From UBA1447 sp964568955 (GTDB taxonomy: Bacteria > Bacillota > Clostridia > Oscillospirales > Acutalibacteraceae), in NCBI GenBank assembly GCA_964568955.1, contig CAZMSM010000003.1, positions 1 to 59,080 on the forward strand: a stretch of DNA of 59,080 nt, given 5' to 3'. The notes below the pieces were generated by a model. It made no database searches, was not told where the DNA came from, and saw only the letters and a list, made by a program, of their open reading frames with translations. Below, in pieces: positions 53,252-59,080 of the stretch. How positions within the stretch are numbered: the first letter of the stretch is position 1; each line of letters opens with the position of its first letter. Both the position numbers and the translations under genes were made by a program.

Positions 53252-54508
53252 CTATAATACGAAATAATATGAGTTTAATAAATACTCTTGATTATATTTG
53301 TGTGCCAATCGAAATAAAAACCGCTTCATTCGAGAAAGAGGTATCTTTGCATTTTGATAGGCAGAAGATAACGCTAAAAAATCGTTCTTTTCTTTTTCCT
53401 GCGCCACTTCCTTGAAATATCCCCAAACATGCAAAGCCGCATTTAAGGCATTGCCACGAGATTCTTCTTTGCTCATCACATTTTCAATTATTGAATAAAA
53501 CTGAGCAGCGGGATATTCGTTTTTGTTTTTCAGCAAATGCCTTATTTCATCATAGCTCTGCTTTGATTTTTCTAAAACCGAATACTTGTACTTGCTCCAT
53601 TCCTTTTCAAGAATGTTGATGGCTTTAACAGCCGACAGGCAGTTGATGCATTTAACGGCCGATAAGTTCTTATCTTTGACCTCAAGCATTATATCAATGC
53701 TATCGCCCTGTACATTTTCATAAAAATCAATAAATTCACTGACTTTTATCGTTTCGGAGTGCGAACCCCGTTTTTTTGTTTCGTTTTGCTGTGAATAATG
53801 AATTTTTTGCACTCCGTCGCAAGCTGTCCATGTGTTTTTGCACAAACGAATCCAGTAACTATCGTCTTTTGCGCCATCGCAAGGATTGAGGCGGTTGTGC
53901 AAGTTATCATAAATCACCGGGATATGGATTTTTTCCGCAATACTTAAAACGTTGCCTATGTGATAACTCTTGTCATCATTTTCAATGACAAGTCGTTCTT
54001 TAATATTCTTATCCAGTAAACTAAAATTTTCTATAAATCTTTCGGTTGCGGCGTTTTTGTCACCGTATACACCGCCAATATGGAGCACAATTTTATGCTT
54101 TTTGCAAAGCCCCATGGCATCAAGAAAAGCTACGTGGTATTGAAGGTCCGCAATCGCCCTCACAACGACATCGCTCTTTGGCGAATTCAAAACTGTATAC
54201 TGACCGGGATGCATCGACACGCGTAAGCCGTTTTGCACAACCTTCTCTCCTATCGCAGCGAGTTGACGGGCGAACAGTTGCTGCCAATCAAGCTTGTTGA
54301 CGGGTGAGGAACCAAAAGGAATCAAATCCGAGCTTATGCGAAAAAGCTTGATATCATTTTTAATGTTGTAATCAATTATATTGTTCAGAGAATGCAAATT
54401 GTTTAAAATTAACTCTGTCAGGTTTTCATCGGTTGCGTTTGCTTGTATACAACTTTTAAGTTTGGTGTTGGGCACGCCAACACTCAAACAAGCATAGCCA
54501 ATACTCAT
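53252..54508 (-). CDS. uvsE: UV damage endonuclease UvsE with C-terminal DUF1722-like domain
   Basis: A 418-residue protein. Residues 1-~295 are the UvsE/UVDE TIM barrel: GYACLSVGVPNT, RISSDLIPFGSSP, MHPGQY (99-104), VIENDD (E176), and DNLHNRLNP (H203) provide the metal site. It nicks DNA 5' of UV photoproducts. UvsE proteins are usually about 300 residues; the extra 300-418 region matches the DUF1722/YbgA pattern (YKYSVLEKSKQSY, HVWGYFKEV, YQNAKIPLSRMKRFL). The extension's role is unknown. Start ATG 54508 has GAGG six bases upstream. It sits between the UroD-like gene (26 bases) and the CrtQ-like gene (19 bases). Confidence 0.92.
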   Translation of the reverse strand: MSIGYACLSVGVPNTKLKSCIQANATDENLTELILNNLHSLNNIIDYNIKNDIKLFRISSDLIPFGSSPVNKLDWQQLFARQLAAIGEKVVQNGLRVSMHPGQYTVLNSPKSDVVVRAIADLQYHVAFLDAMGLCKKHKIVLHIGGVYGDKNAATERFIENFSLLDKNIKERLVIENDDKSYHIGNVLSIAEKIHIPVIYDNLHNRLNPCDGAKDDSYWIRLCKNTWTACDGVQKIHYSQQNETKKRGSHSETIKVSEFIDFYENVQGDSIDIMLEVKDKNLSAVKCINCLSAVKAINILEKEWSKYKYSVLEKSKQSYDEIRHLLKNKNEYPAAQFYSIIENVMSKEESRGNALNAALHVWGYFKEVAQEKEKNDFLALSSAYQNAKIPLSRMKRFLFRLAHKYNQEYLLNSYYFVL

Positions 54509-54534
54509 TTTTGCCTCTTTTCGATTGCTGCAAA

Positions 54535-55611
54535 TTACAGTTTGCCCAGTTCCAGGCCTTTTTCTACGAAATATTGATACGTTTCAAACTCGACCGTATT
54601 CGGTATGGAATGATCGCTGTGCAGGGTATAACCGAACCCTTCTTTGACAAGTGGTATTTTCGCCTCAAGCTCGGCATCAATGATTTTCTTATCATTCGAG
54701 TACAGGGCGCGCACATCAATCCCGCCCATTAAAGAAAGTTTGTCGCCGTAATTCTTAAAAATCCGCAAAAGATCCATCCCGGCTTTCACTTCAATAACTT
54801 GCAAGCAGTCTATACCCGCTTGTATCATACCGGGCAGCAAGGGTTCTACAAAACCACAGGAGTGCATAATAACAGGGAGATTCAAACTTTTCGCAAATTC
54901 TATGGTATATTTGTGCGCAGGTTGAATCAGTTCTTTATACATTGCCGGGGACATAAATGGGCGCTCTTTAAACCCCATGTCTTCATAGAACCAAACGCCA
55001 TCCGGCTTGCCCTCTTTAGCAAAAAGTATTTCTTGCATAGCTACGGTTGCTTTGGCGTAATCCATTGCCATTTCCGCAATCCATTCCGGTTCCAGTGCCA
55101 TACCGATAAGCATATTTTCGTGCCCGCAAACCGGGTGCATTAATTCGAATACATTAACGCCGCTCCACACAAAAAAACGCTGTTTTTCCGCCGCTGTTGC
55201 CCTCGCCTTCCCATAAGCGTCAAAGTTGATTCGACGCTCGGAAGGTGTAATAAGCGGCTGAATTTTCTCATAATATGCGCCGCTTTCTTTAACGGAAAAG
55301 TCAATATGTTCGGGCGTTGCTTCATGTTTTTTATGGCGGCGCAAAGTGGCACCGTTGCCATCAAGCGTTGTATAGGTCTCCTCATCTTCGGTTATCGTTT
55401 CCGGTACAAAATCAAGGTCGGCTGTAAAGTTAAAAGGCCAGCTTTCGGCAATATCAAAGTCAAAAATATCGCCCAGATTCTCTGACTCTTTCAACTTGCC
55501 TTTACCGCGCCAATCGTTGCCCGTGTCACCCCAAAAATGCTCGTAAAGACCGATTCTGTCAGCCTTTTTGCGCTGAAGTATGCGCGTCATTCTTTCTTTA
55601 CCTGTCATCAT
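54535..55611 (-). CDS. Uroporphyrinogen decarboxylase family protein (methyltransferase-like)
   Basis: A 358-residue UroD-superfamily protein. It keeps the HSCG motif (the HxC zinc site of MtaA/MtbA-type corrinoid methyltransferases), unlike the paralogue at 8135-9091. It also has the opening KERMTRILQRKKADRIG and the MGGIDVRAL segment near the end. No corrinoid protein or methyltransferase partner is adjacent, so its role is open. The start at 55611 is taken from GGAGGGC nine bases upstream; ATG 55608 is equally possible, and a longer reading to 55752 has no support. It leads the run uroD-like, uvsE, crtQ-like, crtO-like, Gfo/Idh. Confidence 0.83.
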   Translation of the reverse strand: MMTGKERMTRILQRKKADRIGLYEHFWGDTGNDWRGKGKLKESENLGDIFDFDIAESWPFNFTADLDFVPETITEDEETYTTLDGNGATLRRHKKHEATPEHIDFSVKESGAYYEKIQPLITPSERRINFDAYGKARATAAEKQRFFVWSGVNVFELMHPVCGHENMLIGMALEPEWIAEMAMDYAKATVAMQEILFAKEGKPDGVWFYEDMGFKERPFMSPAMYKELIQPAHKYTIEFAKSLNLPVIMHSCGFVEPLLPGMIQAGIDCLQVIEVKAGMDLLRIFKNYGDKLSLMGGIDVRALYSNDKKIIDAELEAKIPLVKEGFGYTLHSDHSIPNTVEFETYQYFVEKGLELGKL

Positions 55612-55773
55612 TTTTTTTGCCCTCCAATTAACAATATACATAGTAGAAGTATGCGTGCTATTTTTTGTTCTTGTAAAGTTGTTGTTGTTTGTGCTATATT
55701 TTAAGCATTGATAAGAGCATGATGCATTTCCTTGATGTAGACAAATAGGCAAATAAGCAAAGAAAAGGTGCTT

Positions 55774-57849
55774 TTACTCGATTGCGATTGCAGCTAAATA
55801 CCCTGACTCCGTTGCATGTGCAATGCGCCCTGATTGGGATGCATCACCAATAACGAAGATGTTTTCAAAGGATGTTTCCAGCTCATTATAAAGCGCGTTC
55901 TCGCTTTTTACACCGATGGAAAGTACCGTTTGGTCACACTGCAGGGTTGTCTTCTCTTTGCGCATTCCTGTTGATTCGAGTTCAATAAATGTACGATGAA
56001 TGGCAACCAGCTTTTTTGATAAAATGATCTCTACGCCATTTGCCTCCAACCGCGGCAGAATATCGTCTCTATGCTGCATCCATGTGCCGGGGGCAATTGT
56101 ATCAGCCATTTCCACCACGAAGACTTTATTGCCTTGTTGTGCCAACATCTCCGCCGTTTCCAACCCGGTCATGCCGGAACCCACTACCACGACTTGTTTG
56201 CCGCTGAGTGAAACGGTTGCGTCAAGCACCTGTGTAACCGTGCAAACATTCGGGAGACCGACACCGGGTATTGATTTTGGCTTAACAGAATTGCCGCCTG
56301 TGGCAATAATCAGTGCATGAGGTGAAAAACTTTCGATTAGTTCTTTGTCCGCTTTGGTATTCAGTTTAATCTGAGCCCCTGCCGCCACGGCGGCGTTATA
56401 TAAGTCTTCCACGCACCAGAGCAGTTTTTCTTTAAAGGGGATGTCTTTAGCAAGCATTATTTGACCACCAACCTCGTCGGATTGCTCAAGAACAACCGTG
56501 TTGAATCCTCTTTGGGCGAGCGTTTGGGCCGCGGTCAACCCCCCCGGTCCTGCGCCGACTATAACGACTGTTTTGCCTTGGCCATTCGTTTTAAGTTCTT
56601 CGCGTTCTCTGCCCAACATGGGGTTAACGGAACATTTACCGTGCGAGCCCACAAAAGCATTGTTTTGCATACTTTCAATGCAATATAAACAGCAAACACA
56701 GCGTTTAACGGCTTTTTCATTGCCTTCAAAAACTTTCTGCGTCCAATAGGGGTCTGCAAGCATCGGTCTGCCCAAAGATATAAAGTCCTGCACATTATCC
56801 AAAAGCTGTTGCTCCGCCTGGTGTGCACTCCTGATTAAGTTTGCTGCAATCACCGGAATAGAGACCTCGCTTTTTACAGCTTTAGCCATATAGGCGCGCC
56901 AGCCACACTCAAATGAGGGTGGCTCCAGCCAGTAATTAAAAGTATCGTAAGCAGCTGAGGAAACATCGATTGCATCAATCCCCGCTTGCTCCAACATTTT
57001 TGCAATCCGTACGCCTTCTTCAAGACCAAAGCCTTTGTCCGGCTTGCCGATTTTGTCATAGCACTCGTCAACTGTCAAGCGCACCACAATAGGAAATTCA
57101 GAGCCACATTTTTTGCGTATGCGTTTAATAATTTCGTTTAAGAATCTCATCCTATTTTCCAACGAACCGCCGAATTCATCTGTTCGCTTGTTCGTATTCG
57201 GACTTAAAAATTGCTGAATTAAATAACCGTGGGACGCGTGTAGCTCGACTCCGTCCGCCCCTGATTCTTTTACACGCAGCGCAGCGTCCGCAAACTGCCC
57301 GATGAGTTTCTCAATTTCGCTTTTACGCATCGCCCGGTTCACTCCGTCGGAAAAATAGCTTCTTTCACTCTTAGACGGTGCTAAAACGCGCGGAACCAAA
57401 TGATGTTTTAAAAGGATTTGGCCGGCAGGCACGATTTTATATAATAATTTACTGTAAAAAGGAAAATGTTTGTCCATCCAAATGCTCAGCGGTACCGTAC
57501 CGACAAGAAGCCCCAGGTTTTGCCGCCCCGGATGATGCAACTGGACAAATATTTTTGCACCATGTTTATGAATGCGGTCAACCATTTCGCGCATAGGCTC
57601 AATGTGGTAATCTTTACTCATCGCAAGTTGTGCAAATGCCGAGGCTCCATTTTTATCGTCAACACGTGTGATTTCTGTTATTATAAGCCCAACGCCACCC
57701 TTGGCACGTTCTTCATAATAATCCATCAACTGCGGTGTCGGCGTTCCGTCAAATTTGCCAAAGCCCATTAGCATCGGTGCCATAACAATACGGTTTTTTA
57801 TTGTAACTTGCCCTATATTCATCGGTGAAAATAATGTTTCATGTTGCAC
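55774..57849 (-). CDS. Old Yellow Enzyme-type NADH:flavin oxidoreductase (2,4-dienoyl-CoA reductase-like)
   Basis: A 691-residue multidomain flavoprotein. Residues ~1-350 are the FMN TIM barrel (LFSPMNIGQVTIKNRIVMAP, VQLHHPGRQ, HASHGYLIQQFLSP). The [4Fe-4S] cysteines are in CVCCLYC and about 12 residues later in GKCSVNP. The C-terminal half binds FAD and NAD(P) (VIVGAGPGGLTAAQTLA and VVVGSGMTGLETAEMLA). The layout matches 2,4-dienoyl-CoA reductase and bile-acid or enoate reductases; the substrate is unknown. A GTG at 57849 is chosen because it gives the family's usual QHETLFSP beginning and has AAGGA upstream; TTG 57897 is the longer alternative. Divergent from the SDR gene. Confidence 0.88.
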   Translation of the reverse strand: MQHETLFSPMNIGQVTIKNRIVMAPMLMGFGKFDGTPTPQLMDYYEERAKGGVGLIITEITRVDDKNGASAFAQLAMSKDYHIEPMREMVDRIHKHGAKIFVQLHHPGRQNLGLLVGTVPLSIWMDKHFPFYSKLLYKIVPAGQILLKHHLVPRVLAPSKSERSYFSDGVNRAMRKSEIEKLIGQFADAALRVKESGADGVELHASHGYLIQQFLSPNTNKRTDEFGGSLENRMRFLNEIIKRIRKKCGSEFPIVVRLTVDECYDKIGKPDKGFGLEEGVRIAKMLEQAGIDAIDVSSAAYDTFNYWLEPPSFECGWRAYMAKAVKSEVSIPVIAANLIRSAHQAEQQLLDNVQDFISLGRPMLADPYWTQKVFEGNEKAVKRCVCCLYCIESMQNNAFVGSHGKCSVNPMLGREREELKTNGQGKTVVIVGAGPGGLTAAQTLAQRGFNTVVLEQSDEVGGQIMLAKDIPFKEKLLWCVEDLYNAAVAAGAQIKLNTKADKELIESFSPHALIIATGGNSVKPKSIPGVGLPNVCTVTQVLDATVSLSGKQVVVVGSGMTGLETAEMLAQQGNKVFVVEMADTIAPGTWMQHRDDILPRLEANGVEIILSKKLVAIHRTFIELESTGMRKEKTTLQCDQTVLSIGVKSENALYNELETSFENIFVIGDASQSGRIAHATESGYLAAIAIE

Positions 57850-57910
57850 TGAAAAATCCCGTTCCTTTCTATATACAAGAATCAACTTCTTACTCAAACT
57901 AACTTCTTAA

Positions 57911-57939
57911 ATATTAACATACCATTGAAAAAAGAACAA
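57911..57939 (-). promoter_or_regulatory. Promoter of the Old Yellow Enzyme-type gene
   Basis: On the minus strand, TTGTTC (57934-57939), a 17-bp spacer and TAATAT (57911-57916), about 60 bases upstream of the GTG start. Confidence 0.5.
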
Positions 57940-57993
57940 GCATGTTATTACTGTTGTGAATCCCCCGTAAAATATTAAAATGGAGTTGAGGAA

Positions 57994-58782
57994 ATGCTTA
58001 ATCACCAAAAAATCGTACTCACCGGAGCCAATAGCGGAATCGGTCTGGAAACGCTGAAACTGCTCGCCGCACAAGACAGTAACACAATATTCGCCGTCGA
58101 CTTAAATCTCGACAAAATCAACGAATTCGGTGCGAATGTTATTGGATTTAAACAAGATGTTTCGTCCAAAGCAGGGGTTGATGCAATTTTTACAGCAGCA
58201 CTGGAAACAATGGGCGATATCACAATATTCTACGCAAACGCCGGTTATCCCTACTACGAGATTCTGGACTATGTTGACTGGGACAGGGCAAAACGGATAT
58301 TTGAAACCAATGTTTTTTCGCCCATTTATTCCTATGAAAAGTACAAGGATTATCTCAATGGTAAACAGGGGCATTTTGCCATTACCGTCTCCGCTATCGG
58401 TAAGATGGCAATGCCCGGCTTTACACTGTATTCATCAACAAAGTTTGCCATGCACGGCTTCCAGCAAGGGCTTCGTTTAGAACTGCCGAAAAATATCAAG
58501 CTGACTTGCTTGTATCCGATTGCAACAGACACAAACTTCTTTAAAGCCGCAAACACACAAAAAATTGAAAAACCCTTCCCCGTGCAAAGCCCTGTCCTTG
58601 TTGCCAGAAAAATGGTAAAAGGGTTGGCAAAAGGCAAAAAGACTGTTTCACCAAGCCCGTTGTTTTCAATCGGTTTAATCTTGTTTGCTGTTTTACCGTT
58701 TACTAAAAACATCTATTTGAATATGGAGAAGGCTAAATTTGATCGTTTCCGTGACAAAATGAGGCATCAGGACAAGGAATAA
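57994..58782 (+). CDS. Short-chain dehydrogenase/reductase
   Basis: A 262-residue classical SDR. The cofactor motif is TGANSGIG (residues 9-16), NAG appears in FYANAGYPYY, the catalytic tyrosine and lysine are in YSSTK with the serine in TVSAIGKMA, and PIATDTNFF matches the PG region. VDLNLDK after the second strand suggests NAD preference. The C-terminal stretch (LILFAVLPFTKNIYL) is hydrophobic, so it may touch the membrane. The substrate is unknown. Start ATG 57994 follows GAGG. Confidence 0.88.
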   Translation: MLNHQKIVLTGANSGIGLETLKLLAAQDSNTIFAVDLNLDKINEFGANVIGFKQDVSSKAGVDAIFTAALETMGDITIFYANAGYPYYEILDYVDWDRAKRIFETNVFSPIYSYEKYKDYLNGKQGHFAITVSAIGKMAMPGFTLYSSTKFAMHGFQQGLRLELPKNIKLTCLYPIATDTNFFKAANTQKIEKPFPVQSPVLVARKMVKGLAKGKKTVSPSPLFSIGLILFAVLPFTKNIYLNMEKAKFDRFRDKMRHQDKE

Positions 58783-58891
58783 GCTAACAAACCGCAAGAT
58801 TCTTCAATCGACAAAATATGGTTTATGGGTCATATCAATTGACAACACAGCCCGAAAAAAAAGCTGAAAATTAAATAATTTTTAAAATTGC

Positions 58892-58920
58892 TTGCATTTT
58901 TGAATGGCGTTGTGTATAAT
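58892..58920 (+). promoter_or_regulatory. Promoter of the initiator tRNA gene
   Basis: TTGCAT (58892-58897), a 17-bp spacer and TATAAT (58915-58920), 31 bases before the tRNA. Confidence 0.8.
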
Positions 58921-58951
58921 AACAAAGCACCCCAAAAAGCAGGCGTTATAT

Positions 58952-59028
<77 letters not shown>

Positions 59029-59036
59029 AAAAACAG

Positions 59037-59070
59037 AAACCCTTGAGGCATAAGGCTTTGAGGGTTTTTT
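59037..59070 (+). terminator. Terminator of the tRNA gene
   Basis: AAACCCT (59037-59043) pairs with AGGGTTT (59061-59067) and is followed by further T residues to 59070. Confidence 0.75.
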
Positions 59071-59080
59071 ATATTTAATA

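Overview
The window looks like chromosome from an anaerobic, low-to-moderate GC Gram-positive bacterium, most probably Clostridia (Bacillota). This is inferred from strong GGAGG-type ribosome binding sites, sigma-A-like promoters (TTGaaa-17-TATAAT), NuoE/NuoF-type flavin and iron-sulfur proteins, dockerin-tailed secreted proteins, an AmmeMemoRadiSam locus, and a MetH without its reactivation domain. I see no insertion sequence, phage gene, CRISPR array or rRNA. Coding density is high: no gene-free stretch exceeds 300 bases, and the longest (22100-22376 and 23391-23605) hold promoters and a terminator.

Layout. 1-2.6 kb: a FAD oxidoreductase divergent from a PfkB sugar kinase, with an inverted repeat bracketing the kinase promoter. 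2.6-6.7 kb (minus): a Memo-AMMECR1 fusion, the AmmeMemoRadiSam radical SAM enzyme, and a cytoplasmic GH84 beta-N-acetylglucosaminidase. 6.7-10 kb (minus): a ROK regulator, a UroD-family protein and an RluA-type pseudouridine synthase. 10.1-22.1 kb (minus): four large secreted proteins built from about 33 InlB/Flg_new-type beta repeats. One has a possible cohesin-like N-terminus, one a metallophosphoesterase domain, and two carry C-terminal dockerins.

22.4-32.4 kb: a myo-inositol locus. iolG diverges from an apparent operon of NuoE-like, NuoF-like and NuoG/GltD-like fusion proteins, followed by iolB, iolD and iolE and closed by a strong terminator. The three redox subunits resemble an electron-bifurcating NAD(P)H transhydrogenase (Sporomusa Stn-like) placed inside the inositol operon. 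This is the most interesting system in the window. The inositol kinase, aldolase and transporter are not present here.

32.4-42 kb: a metallophosphoesterase, then (minus) a GH4 alpha-galactosidase with an orphan E2-type acyltransferase, metF-metH, a GDPD, and (plus) an NfeD-stomatin pair. 42-50.4 kb (minus): a HAD phosphatase, an ABC exporter (ATPase plus two paralogous permeases), and two ABC-F ATPases flanking a DEAD-box RNA helicase. 50.6-55.6 kb (minus): a tightly packed run of UroD-like protein, UvsE fused to a DUF1722-like domain, CrtQ-like glycosyltransferase, CrtO-like acyltransferase and a Gfo/Idh/MocA dehydrogenase. 55.8-59 kb: an Old Yellow Enzyme-type oxidoreductase, an SDR, and an initiator tRNA with its own promoter and terminator.
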